The notes under the pieces were generated by a model. It worked only from the letters and a program-made list of their open reading frames with translations. It was not told the origin of the DNA and did not search any database. From NCBI GenBank assembly GCA_001598975.1, contig BBXU01000462.1, positions 1 through 11,836 on the forward strand: a DNA stretch of 11,836 bases. The letters run 5' to 3'. Shown one piece after another: positions 1 to 8,981 of the stretch. The DNA comes from Parachlorella kessleri. Lineage: Eukaryota; Chlorophyta; Trebouxiophyceae; Chlorellales; Chlorellaceae. The translations under genes were made by a program, and so were the position numbers. How positions within the stretch are numbered: the first letter of the stretch is position 1; each line of letters starts with the position of its first letter.

Positions 1-137
1 ACCTGGGAAGCCAAGGTATGGCAGGTCTGGCAGGCTCAGCAGTCCATAGCACGGCCCCCTTCTCCCAAACATACACTGTCAGTTGCCGGCCCCAGCGCAC
101 CTGGGGAGCCGAGGTATGACAGGTCCGGCAGGCCCAG
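1..137. repeat. 39-nt direct duplication at left edge, including the exon 5 splice donor
   Basis: Positions 1-39 and 99-137 match at 34 of 39 bases without gaps (offset 98 bp), and all five differences are transitions. A shared GTCCAT follows each copy after a 2-nt offset. On the minus strand the copies read LGLPDLSYLGSPG and LSLPDLPYLGFPG and both contain CCCAGGT, the exon 5 donor in the right-hand copy. The left copy may continue past the window edge. Confidence 0.85.
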
Positions 138-3100
138 GTCCATGCCCAGCTCGGTGTCGCTCAGGCCCAGCCACGCGGGGCTGCCCAGGCCGCGGAGGCC
201 CGGGGAGGCCAGGCCCCGCAGCCCCGACCGCCGGGGGGTCACGTGGGTGCTGCCGGGCCGGGAGCGAGTCTGCGGGGAGGGGCGGGGGCAGCACTAGGCA
301 AGAGTGGGTGTGGGTCAGGTGGTGGGGTTATTTGTCTCCATCAGAAGGGCAGGAGAGGGGCTCCCAGCACCGCCACCAGCCCGCGCTTCCTGCCCCACCG
401 CTGCGCTGCTGCATGTGAAGCTCCAAGGAGCATAGAGAGCACGCCCAGCCCTGCCTATAGCATCAGCAGGGTCAGCACCCGGGCAGGTTACCTGCCTGCT
501 TTCAAAGCTGGGCAACTGCCCAGCTGCACCTACAGCAGCCCCTCGGCACAGCCGTCCTGCCGGCTTTCAGAAAGCCAGCGAGCGCACCACCACACAACAC
601 CACCCAGGGGGTGTCCTCCTGTCTCCTGTCGGCATTGCCCGCACCTCCACCCCACCCAGCCTTGCCGTCCAACCACACTTCATCCGCCATTGCTGGTGCT
701 CCACTGCAAGAGGAGAACAACCCCAGCCCCCTCATCACCCCTCCTTGCATCCCACCCACACATCCACCCCGTTGCCAGGCAGGCACAGCGTACCCGCAGC
801 GGCGTGCTGGTGGGTGTGCGCCGGCGCCGGGTGGGCGCAGTGTAGTCCTCGTCCTCCACGTCATCCAGCGCCTCCTCCTCCTCCTCCCCTGCCCCTCCCT
901 CCTCCCCTTCAAACTCCTCCTCCTCCTCCTCCCCTGCTGCCGCAAACTCGTCCGCCGCACGCCGCGCCCGGTGCTTCCGGCGGCGCCCGCGGCCCGCCGC
1001 TGGCCGCAAGCCCGACCCCGGGGGCTGCTGCTGCTGCCGCTGCCCCGCTGACGGCTGGGGGCTCTCCTCCTCCCCTGTCCCTGCCCCCGCCTCAGTCTCC
1101 TCCCCCTCCTCCTTCTCCACCTCTCCCTGCTCGCCGTCTGTCTGCTCATGCTTGACGCCGCCACCCCCGTCCTCGCCAGCCTGGGCGTGGCCGCCCCCGG
1201 GAGACCCCGGGGCTGACCCATGCCCAGGCCCCGGCTCTGCTGCTTCCTCTTCCTGCCCAAACTCCTCCCCCGCCTCTGCCAGGCTCAGCAGGGCGTCAAT
1301 GCCCTTGGCCTCCTCCGCGGCCTCGCGGCGCCGGCCGCCCGCCGCGGCCGCCGCGCCGGTGCGGCCTCCGAACAGCCCCGCCGCCGCAGCCTGCTGCGAG
1401 CCGGCAAAGTCCAGGCGCTTGGCGGAGGCGCGGCGCTTGCGGGCGCTCTCTGTGAGCGCCTCCAGGGCGGGGTCGTAGTACTCGTAGATGTCGTCGTCGC
1501 GCAGCGCGCTGCCCCGGGGGCGCTTGGCGCTGGACTGGGGCGTGCGGCGGGAGGTCTGCAGAGACTGGACAGCAGCACTTTAGCAAGTGAGTGCGAGTGG
1601 CAAGTAGGATTTGTGGTGCCAGTGCAAGTCACCGACGTACACTTTGCTGGCAAGCTGCGAGCCTTGTGCATATATGTCTCAACGGAGGTCAGCTGCAGTA
1701 GGCTGGCATGCACTGCCGCGTCGCAAGAGGACCGCAGCCAGCCAGGGAACCCTTGCATGTCACAAACCACCCCTTGAGGGCTTGCGCCTCGCAGTTACTA
1801 GCCCTAAGTTTTCAATACCCCGCCAACTAGCCTTGAGTGCACTGCCAGCAGTACGTACCCGCGTGCCCGGCGGCGTCCTGGCAGCTGCGCTACGCTGAGG
1901 AGTGCGCCGCGGCCGGCCCCCCCTGCCGCCGCCCCCCGCAGGCCCCCTGCCAGCCCTGCCCCCGCCTGCCGCATAGCTGCCAACATCCCCCTCCCCATCC
2001 TCCTCCGATGCCTCCCCTAGCATTGCCAAGTCCTCATCCTCCGACTCTTTCTCGGCTGCAAGCAGAGCTGCCGCCAGGCCCGACTTGCCCCGGCTGCTGC
2101 GCCGGCCGGTCGCGGGAGCGCCGGCGCTGGCGCCTCCCCCTCCAGTTCCCTCCGAGGCCCCGCCAGCATGCGCGAGGCCGCCGCCTGCCGAGGACACGGG
2201 CCCAGAGGCAGGCTCGGACGGGGGCTCGGCGGCATACCCTTCGCTGCCCTGAGGTGCTGCTGCTCGCTCATCGTCACCTGAGGGGCCCGCCGCCCGCCCA
2301 TTGAGGCCTTGCGGGTCTGCCTCTGCTGCCTCGGCTGCTGGCTGCTCTCCATCCTCCTGCAGAAAGGGAGCAGCCTGCCGGCCAGCTGAAGCCTGTGGCG
2401 ACTGCCGCGCTGCCCAGGGGCAGCTTCAGTCAAGTGCTGAGGCACAGGAGGAGGTCTATCGCGGGCTGTACACGCAGTGGTTGGCTGCGATTCCACCCTA
2501 CTAATTTGCACTGTATGCACTGGACTACCAGCTCACACCTAGCGCAGCATCATCAAGAGGCATTCCTATGCTCGACTGCATATCTAATAGCCGGGCTCCC
2601 TGTGCCACCCACACCAGCATGGCTCTTCTACCTCCCACTTGCAGGGAATCCTCCGCCTCCCCCAACCCATGCTGCCCACTCCCTCGCAGCCCCTCCATGC
2701 CAGCCAAGCACTGCCCCAGCACCAGAACAGCACCCACCCCTCCACCCCTTGCACCGCCATAGCCACCCCCCTCTCACAGCCATAGACACCCCCAGTGCAC
2801 CATACAGCACACCCCCTCTCACAGCCCAAGCACAGCCATAGCCACCCCCTCTCACAGCCCAAGCACGGCCATAGCCACCCCCCTCTCACAGCCCAAGCAC
2901 AGCCATAGCCACCCCCTCTCACAGCCCAAGCACGGCCATAGCACACCCCCTCTCACAGCCCAAGCACCCACCTGCCCCACCTTGGACTGCTTCCTGGTGT
3001 ACTCGCACATGGCCACAAAGGCCTGGTCAGACTGAAACTTCCTGTCCAGGGTCAGGTAGGGCTGATGCTGGCGGAACAGGGCCTCACACATCTCAGGGGA

Positions 3101-3523
3101 CTTGCCGCCGCCCACCGACATAGACACCTGCGTTTGGGGCATTCCGCGGTGGGCCTGGAGGGGTTTGGGAAGTAGCTGACGAGCCGGGGCTGGCGCCTGA
3201 ATAACGCTTGTGCTGCCTGCGGACCTGGTAGGATTCGGTCCTGCCCAGGACCCATGCACAGCCTTGTCGACCAAGCGGAGCTGCTACTATCTATCGTGCA
3301 CACAGCGTAGCCTCAACGCGGACAAAGCCCGGTACGAAACCGTGCTCCTTGGGTGTTTATGAAGGATGTACAGGAGGCACCTACAACCCTCACCCCACCC
3401 CCCACAAGCCGCTCTTCCCCCCCTGCCCAGTCTAAGTACCTTGTCAAAGGCTGTGCCATACTTGTGAAAGGCCCGGAAGAAGCGGGTTAGTTCCTGCTTC
3501 TCCCAGGCAGCCGTCGCTGCCAT
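1..3523 (-). CDS. LIN9/ALWAYS EARLY-like DREAM (MuvB) complex subunit, 5' part of gene, runs off left edge
   Basis: Proposed exons (minus strand): 3523-3440, 3127-2972, 2356-1859, 1555-794 and 269-101, giving about 556 residues before the window ends. Exons 1 and 2 join as FDK|VSMSVGGGKSPEMCEAL and build a SANT/Myb-like domain (about residues 7-75): WEKQELTRFFRAFHKYG, then EALFRQHQPYLTL and FVAMCEYTRKQ. This matches the plant ALY pattern (W..EEL.RFY.AY.K.G, then MVEAL...N.AYLSL and a Met-rich helix). An in-frame TGA 18 nt upstream supports the ATG at 3523. Exons 3-5 are a disordered Gly/Ala/acidic linker with basic NLS-like patches (ARKRRASAKR, RGRRRKHRARR), a poly-Glu stretch and a DDDIYEYYDPALEAL segment. 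Exon joins 1-4 are all phase 0; exon 5 ends in phase 1. Known of the family: ALY/LIN-9/Mip130 are chromatin-bound MuvB subunits acting with E2F/RB and Myb proteins in cell-cycle gene control; the DIRP domain should lie left of this window. Exon 2 could instead end at 2981. The family call is confident; exon 5 and the left edge are less sure. Confidence 0.78.
870..936 (-). repeat. GAG-codon tract in ALY exon 4
   Basis: Interrupted CTC/CCT trinucleotide repeats on the plus strand read as runs of GAG on the minus strand, coding two poly-Glu blocks separated by a Phe/Gly-containing spacer. The tract lies just before the VEDEDYTAPT segment near the end of exon 4. It keeps the reading frame and is most simply a coding trinucleotide expansion in a disordered linker. 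Confidence 0.75.
2755..2968. repeat. 33-bp minisatellite in ALY intron 2
   Basis: Tandem array of a unit that starts CTCTCACAGCCCAAGCACRG and continues CCATAGCCACCCC. Four well-preserved copies are at 2816-2848, 2849-2882, 2883-2915 and 2916-2949. A diverged copy precedes them and a 19-nt partial copy (2950-2968) ends three bases from the exon 2 splice donor at 2971. The R position alternates A, G, A, G through the four copies, so the array is really a duplicated 67-bp dimer. On the transcribed (minus) strand it is G-rich. Confidence 0.9.
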
Positions 3524-4506
3524 GGCCGCAGCTCTGCCCCTTCAGCTCCTCTCTATCAGTGTTGACAGGACCAAGTTGCACACCTGCAGCAGGTAAGCAA
3601 AGACCCAAATCCTGCTTCACTGCCGGTTGGCATTAGCAGGAACAGTGCCGAGGCTTGTCCAAGGTGCCCAGGTGACACCCCCTTTCTTCCACAGCACGCC
3701 TGTCTGGTCAGTTTGTGCGCCAAGGCTGCTTTAACCGCGGCAAGCCCTGGGGGGAACCCCAGCCATCCTCGGTGGAGAGCGATGCGCAGCACCAGGGCAG
3801 CAAGACTGCTCGTCATGCACCATTGATCCAGCGCCAACCCAGCGATACAGCGTCGGTTTCACCTAGAAAAAGCCCCGCTCGCCGGGCAGAGGCCCCGAGG
3901 CTCTCACAGTGACCCCAGAGCAGATTTGCCGGCCAGGTTTCCCAAGAGAACGGGGCTGAGCAAGGAAGTGAGTTGAGGTTACAGCTTGTTCAACTGCGCC
4001 CTGCCAGCTGGGAGTGCCTCCTCTCCTGGCTGCCCATTCGTGCATCTGGACTGTTCAGGGCAAAGCACACAGCATGGGACCACCGCGGGAAACACGGAGT
4101 TCGGCCAGAGTCCATGAAAGAAGAGCATACAAGCCCTGAAAGTGAGCGTTCTTGTTGAGACTACCGCGACTGTGTGCGCCGCACCTTTGAACCCAAAACT
4201 TTTGTTTTTTGTCGCGTGGCTCGTTTCCCCAGCGTACGGCACTCCTATAACCTTGATCAGTGAGCCAGCAGCAGGCCTGTGGCGCCTGCCTTGCTCCCTG
4301 CTCGCCGCTAGAAAGGTCGCAGCACTGTAGGGCCACCAGGTGTTGAGGCAGCACCTAGCAGCAGCGTCCCCCCCTGCCAGCAGTCCCCCAGGCAGTGGGT
4401 AACACATCTCAGCACAATGTCTAGCAATCAACTTTGACGGCCGGTCGGCGGCACCGTGGTCCAGCCTTTAAAACCCAGCCTGCCTGCCTGTCATACCAGC
4501 CCCAGC
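3524..4506. other. Divergent intergenic region between ALY (-) and Nudix (+)
   Basis: About 1 kb without a supportable gene; the short ORFs in it show no family motif and no convincing splice joins. It must hold the promoters and 5' UTRs of both flanking genes. An E2F-type octamer is present at 4085-4092. A TTTAAAA run at about 4467-4473 could be a TATA-like element of the Nudix gene but would leave a very short 5' UTR. Confidence 0.6.
4085..4092 (-). promoter_or_regulatory. Candidate E2F/DP binding site
   Basis: GCGGGAAA on the plus strand is TTTCCCGC on the minus strand, an exact match to the E2F consensus TTTSSCGC. It lies about 560 bp upstream of the ALY start codon in the divergent promoter region. 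E2F control would be plausible for a DREAM-complex subunit, but a single octamer in about 1 kb has a chance expectation of roughly one in eight, so this is weak. Confidence 0.25.
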
Positions 4507-6021
4507 ATGCCGCACTCCTTGGGCTCCCCAGCACCCCTGTATGCCAGGGAGGGCAGGGACCTGCAGAAGTATGGCGCCGGAGGCGAACGCCTTGTCGCAG
4601 GGTGAGTGGAGGGCCACCTGCTGCGCCTGAGCAGAAGTTGCGGGAGCTGGGTGAAGCTGTCGCGCGCAGTGCGCCTTAGCCCTGACCTGAGAACTCATGT
4701 GAGGCAGCGCACCTTGGCCTTATGGGTGCTGTGGCTGCACCCCACCTGTCGCGGTTGTTGTGGTCGGGGATGCGACACGTTGTGTGCCGCACTGCAGGTG
4801 CATCCCTGTACGCTTCAAGCCTGGCATGGAAGGTCCCGCTGGCGTGGAGGTGCTGCTAATCACGAGCAGGGGAGGGAAGGGCCAGGTCTTTCCCAAGGTG
4901 CGGCAGGCAGGGCCCTGGTGTTGCTGTGGATCCAAGCTGGCAACCTCAACGTGGTTGTTGTCGCTGCGCCCTTAGCATGTTTGTCGCTGCACCCTGAGCA
5001 TGTTGTTGCTGCGCATGCTCAGTTCACTTACACTGTGTATGTCAACTGGAATCGGTAGAGAGGCCCACCGAATTGCCAGAGAGGCCCAGAGCTCTTGTGC
5101 TGCTGACAGGCTCAATTGCCATTTGAAGTGGTGAGTTGTGGGGAACTGAGCAGGCTGAGCTGGTGCAGGGTGGTTGGGAGGTGGACGAGGACCTGGAGAC
5201 GGCAGCTCTGCGCGAGACGGTGGAGGAGGCGGGGGTGCGAGGGGTGCTGGAGCTGCCCATGCTGGGCACCTTCTCCTTCCACTCACACAAGGCGGAGCGA
5301 CTTCACACGGCGCACCAGGGGCGGTGCATCGCGCACATGTTTGTGTTGCACACGCGCGAGGAGCTGCCGCTGTGGCCCGAGGCCGGCCAGAGGACGCGCG
5401 CCTGGGTGAGCAGTCAGTCGAGCGCACTAAGTATCACCGGTTATCTGCTGCCATTCTCCGTCCAGTGGTGGAGCTGGGCTTCAAGGGTGGTAGTAGGCAT
5501 GCCAGGGGTGTAATTGCTTGGCCTTGGTGCACGACGTCTCCATGCACATCATGGTAGGTGTCTTGGATTGAGCTGGGTTGAGTGCTGGCGCAGTACTCCT
5601 CTGTGGTCTCTAGAGGGGTTGTAGGTTCGCCTGCTATGGCGCTGATGGGTTCAAACGGTGTTCATCATTATGCAAGCCCTGTAATAAGCCTGCCCCGGCC
5701 CTGCTGCAGTGCTCGCTGCAAGAGGCGTGCCAGGCTCTGCGACACGAGTGGATGCGCGACGCCCTGTTCTGCTGGATTCAGCGCTGTGGCTGGGAGCACC
5801 TCCTGCTTTGTCAGCAGCAGCAGCCCAATAAGAACGAGCTTGCGGCAGCAGCCGTTGTGCCAAGCCTAGCGCAGCCTCAGAACGGGCATGCAGGGGCACC
5901 CCTCCTGCCAGTCGTGCCCCAGCAGCCGCCGCCGCAGGAGGCAGCGCAGCAGCAGTGTTTGTTGGGGTTGCCGGAGTCGGTTGAGCTGCCGGCTGTTGAG
6001 CGTGTGGCAGTGAAGACCTAG
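4507..6021 (+). CDS. Nudix hydrolase, plant DIPP/ApnA-type (NUDT4/12/13/16/17/18/21 clade)
   Basis: Exons 4507-4601, 4798-4897, 5169-5405 and 5710-6021 (TAG stop) give 247 residues with all phases compatible. Exon 1 reads MPHSLGSPAPLYAREGRD then LQKYGAGGERLVAG; exon 2 CIPVRFKPG...VEVLLITSRGGKGQVFPK; exon 3 opens exactly with the Nudix box GGWEVDED...RETVEEAGV (residues 66-88), fitting GX5EX7REUXEEXGU with metal-binding E81, E84 and E85. Exon 4 begins CSLQEACQALRHEWMRDAL, aligning without gaps to the plant NUDT tail (W...EAL..CR.EWM..AL). Known of the clade: cytosolic or nuclear hydrolases of inositol pyrophosphates and diadenosine polyphosphates. The exact substrate cannot be read from this sequence. 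Oddity: a roughly 75-residue Gln/Pro/Ala-rich C-terminal extension with QQQQ and PQQPPPQ runs beyond the domain. It is transcribed away from ALY and upstream of the protease in the same direction. Confidence 0.88.
4958..5017. repeat. Short imperfect tandem repeat in Nudix intron 2
   Basis: TTGTCGCTGCGCCCTTAGCATG at 4958-4979 is repeated at 4981-5002 with three substitutions, and a shortened third copy (TTGTTGCTGCGCATG) follows at 5003-5017. It is intronic, has a period of about 23 bp, and no function is suggested. Confidence 0.7.
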
Positions 6022-6078
6022 CTAGCGGAGGAGCAGAGGAGTGCAGAGGTTGGGGTATATGTGCTGGTGCGCGGTGGT

Positions 6079-6083
6079 TGTAA
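6079..6083 (+). terminator. Candidate poly(A) signal TGTAA of the Nudix gene
   Basis: TGTAA, the polyadenylation motif typical of many chlorophyte algae, lies 58 nt after the Nudix stop codon. The position is reasonable for a short 3' UTR. It is a pentamer, so on its own it carries limited weight. Confidence 0.5.
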
Positions 6084-6606
6084 GGGAAGTAAGTAATAGG
6101 CTGCGAACCGGTTCAGGACGCCTGGCGTCAGGGCCGGCAGCCTGTGTAGGCTTGACGCCAATGGAGCGAGCCCAGCAGGCTCTGCAGTGCAAGGGTGCAG
6201 GTCTATTGTTATTGAAATATGTGGCCGGGTTTGTGGTGAGGTCCAAAGACAGATACACTTGATATGGGAGGCAGGCCAGTCTTCATGCATAGCAGTTGTA
6301 CTGTGGTCGAGATGTACACTATTGGCACTGTCCACGGCAAGGGGCGCATCTGTATGGGGGGCGAAGGTGGTGTCTTCATATCCTTGTCCCTTGCTCATTG
6401 TTTGGTCGTGATTGGGGGATGTGGGCTCACCAAACCAAAGGGTTATGGCTTTTTCCTTGCTGTACTTTCTTCACACCGTACAGTCAGCGGACAGCGGCTC
6501 GCGGTACCAGATGCTAGGTCCTCGGGAGCTGTGCCCGCAAGTGGTTTGACATCGGAGCGTATTTCCACTCATTTGTGCCGTGTCTTCACCATCAATTTGT
6601 TCACAA
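6084..6606. other. Intergenic region between Nudix and protease genes
   Basis: About 520 nt less GC-rich than the flanking exons. ORFs on both strands here show no motif, no codon bias and no useful splice joins. It presumably contains the promoter and 5' UTR of the protease; I could not identify a TATA box or other defined element. Confidence 0.5.
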
Positions 6607-8981
6607 ATGACTGCGAGTATGAAAGGGGGCGCAAGGTTTCTGGTGCTTGCAGTCATGGCTTGCACAGCGTCCTGCTGGAGAGACAGAGATTCCTCCATCG
6701 CGGAGTCAGGCAGACTATCACCCTATTTGAACAGTTCCCTGGTGAGGTGGATGCTAAGTCCCGGTTACCCAGACAAAGCCGTCTAGCCGGCCGCCACCGA
6801 CTCGGACTGATGGTTGCCAACTGCTAAACTGCAGGCGCAGCCCCAACTTCAGGTGGTCTTCGGTCAGTGGATGGCCAACCACAGCCGTTCATACGGGACG
6901 ACGCAGCAAGAGGCTGCTGGCTACTCGCTCTTTGTGCAAAACCTGGGTCTGGTGGCGGCTGTCAATGCAAACACCTCCTCTCCCTACTGGGCCACTGCCA
7001 ACAAGTTTCTAGACATGGGCTTTGCGGACTTCTCACAGACACGCCTGGGGGCCGCACCTCCCAGCAGCCAGCCAGCGGCAGGCCAGCAGCTGAGCGGGGT
7101 GCCGCCGAGCTCGGTGGACTGGGTTGCCAGCGGGAAGGTCTCCCCCATCAAGGACCAAGGAGAGGTAGGGCGGCACTGAGGCAAGGCATGACAGTGTAGA
7201 TAGAGGCCCAGAAACCCCGGGGAGCGCGAATTCCTTGTTGTTCTCCATGATAGATGGCAGGCAAGGGTTGCAACCTGCGCCATCCTTGCTGCGGGGAACC
7301 CCAGCCGGCCCGTTCCCTGCAGTGGTGATTGTTGTTATGAGATGCGCTCGCCCTGTCAATGCTGTCTAGGGAGAGGGCTGCGCAGCAAGCTCATGCCCTT
7401 GCATGCATGCAGTGTGGAGCCTGCTGGGCCTTTAGCGCCACAGGGGCGCTGGAGAGCAAGTATCTCATCCAGCGCAATGCCTCCTGGAGCTTGTCAGAGC
7501 AGCAGCTGGTGGACTGTGTGCCTGCTGCGGGGTATAGTACCAAAGGCTGCAATGGAGGCTGGGTGACCGACGCCTTCCAGTACATATGGCAGCACAACCT
7601 CACCACAGATGCCCGATACCCGTACACGTAAGTTCCAATTCCCATGCTCGTAATCTAGTACATGCTGGTTCCACAAGAAGGCAGAGGCTTGAACTGGCCT
7701 CCATTTGGGGCGCTGGCTGGAGTCTGCAAGGCACTAGTGCGGGCAGGTTGTGGTGTGCCCCTATAAGCTAGCTGCGTGCGGGTTTGATGGCATCGCAGCA
7801 AGCGCGCCAGAGGCCTCACCAGCGGCCGGGCCCTGCTGTTGCTGGTGCTGCTGCAGGGCACTGGACGGAACATGCAGCCAGGCCAAGATCCTTGCAGGGG
7901 CCCTGCAGGGCGACGTCGTCAACTTCCAGGCGTCCCCAACCTACACCCAGACCTCCCTGCGCAGCGCGACAGACCTCAAGAGGGTGGGTGGCCCTCAATC
8001 CCGCTCTGATTACCACCTCCAACACACATGCCAGATCCATTGCTGGCCTAGCTTGCCACACAATAGTCAAGCTTGGTTGCCTGAAACCATATGTCTGCAG
8101 CAGGGAGAACGGCGCATGATGTAGCACCGCCTGTTCCTTTACCTATGCATTCACGGGCAGGTTACACAGTTTTATGTTTCCCTGTTTGCAGGCGGTGGCG
8201 ATTGCTCCCACGGTGGTTGCCCTGTACGCCAACAACCTTCTGCAGCAGTACGGCGGGGGCGTGTTCCCAGCCTCATCCTGCGACAGCAGCGCCCCCAACC
8301 ACATGGCGCTGGTGGTGGGGTACTCTGAGGCCGACGGCTACTGGAAGCTGAAGAACAGTGAGTTGCTGCTGTGGGGTGGAGCCTGCTGTGCACCTAGCGG
8401 GGATCTTGAGGCCCTACTAGTAGTGCAGCCTGCGGTGCCTGCTCATGCCAGCACGGGAACGGCCTGGCTAGGCCTTGTGATGTCCAGTCGAGTCTACCAG
8501 GTTCCCAGCAGCAGAGAATGTGACGCTTGCCGTGGAGCAGGCAGCCGGCAGGGCTCTGGGGAAAAGGGCGCGAGCGCAGGGGCCGGGCAGCGCAGGTGAT
8601 CCACCCAAGGCGGCCTGCTATGTAGGTATCGGTAGCTCATGATGGTATAAAGCTGTTATATGTCAGAAAGCCGAGGTGCTCCTGTGCTGCCATCATCTAC
8701 CTACAGGCTGGGGCAGCGACTGGGGGGAGGCGGGTTATTTCCGCATGGAGATCACGGCAGACGGCACCACCGGGACCTGCTCCATGTACTCGTATGGGGG
8801 CTACCTCCCCAGCAACGTCTCTGACCAGACACCCACCACCAAGGCTGCCACCGAGGTCACCACCTTGGATTATGCTGGCGCCAGCTCGGGTGCGCTGCAG
8901 GGGCCACGCATGGCTGGGGCCAGGCTGCTGCTGACCGTGCTGGGGCTGATGCTAGGGGCCGGGTTTGGGGGCCTCCTTTGA
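6607..8981 (+). CDS. Papain-family (C1A) cysteine protease preproenzyme with hydrophobic C-terminal tail
   Basis: Exons 6607-6741, 6835-7164, 7413-7627, 7857-7983, 8192-8357 and 8707-8981 (TGA) give 415 residues. Met1, or Met5 at 6619, starts a signal peptide (MKGGARFLVLAVMACTASC). Exon 2 carries the I29 prodomain: VFGQWMANHSRSYG, an ERFNIN-like E71/Y75/F78/N81/V85/N89 pattern and NKFLD (residues 101-105). The mature enzyme starts near residue 134 (VPPSSVDW). Catalytic residues: Q153 (KDQGE), C159 (CGACWAFS), H306 (NHMALVVGY) and N324 (KN|SWGSDWG, codon 325 split by an intron). GCNGGW and YPYT are also family marks. Known role: secretory, vacuolar or lysosomal endopeptidase, autoactivated by loss of the prodomain. 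After the domain come a Thr/Ser-rich spacer and an 18-residue hydrophobic end (residues 398-415) preceded by small residues (AGASSG), suggesting a GPI-anchor signal or a membrane tail. The exon 1 start is the least certain part. Confidence 0.9.

Noticed and set aside
315..515. Minus-strand ORF inside ALY intron 4 as an extra exon
   Set aside because: No suitable pair of phase-matched splice sites; the neighbouring exons 4 and 5 already join in phase 0.
243..845. 200-codon plus-strand ORF
   Set aside because: Antisense to ALY exons and intron 4, Ser/Pro/Cys-rich shadow composition, no motif.
502..1260. 252-codon minus-strand ORF, very Arg-rich
   Set aside because: It overlaps ALY exon 4 in another frame; the exon 4 frame has the meaningful composition and good splice sites, so this is a GC-rich shadow.
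1837..2304. Plus-strand Pro/Arg/Cys-rich ORF
   Set aside because: Antisense shadow of ALY exon 3, whose minus frame is acidic and flanked by a strong acceptor and donor.
2017..2520. 167-codon minus-strand ORF overlapping exon 3
   Set aside because: Different frame from the exon joined in phase 0 at the CTTTCTGCAG acceptor (2356); crosses the splice site and has no coding-like composition.
2755..2968. Regular direct repeats resembling a CRISPR array
   Set aside because: The units are contiguous with no variable spacers and lie inside a eukaryotic intron; this is a minisatellite.
6018..6398. 126-codon minus-strand ORF between Nudix and protease genes
   Set aside because: No motif, no codon bias, no splice support; overlaps the Nudix 3' UTR in antisense.
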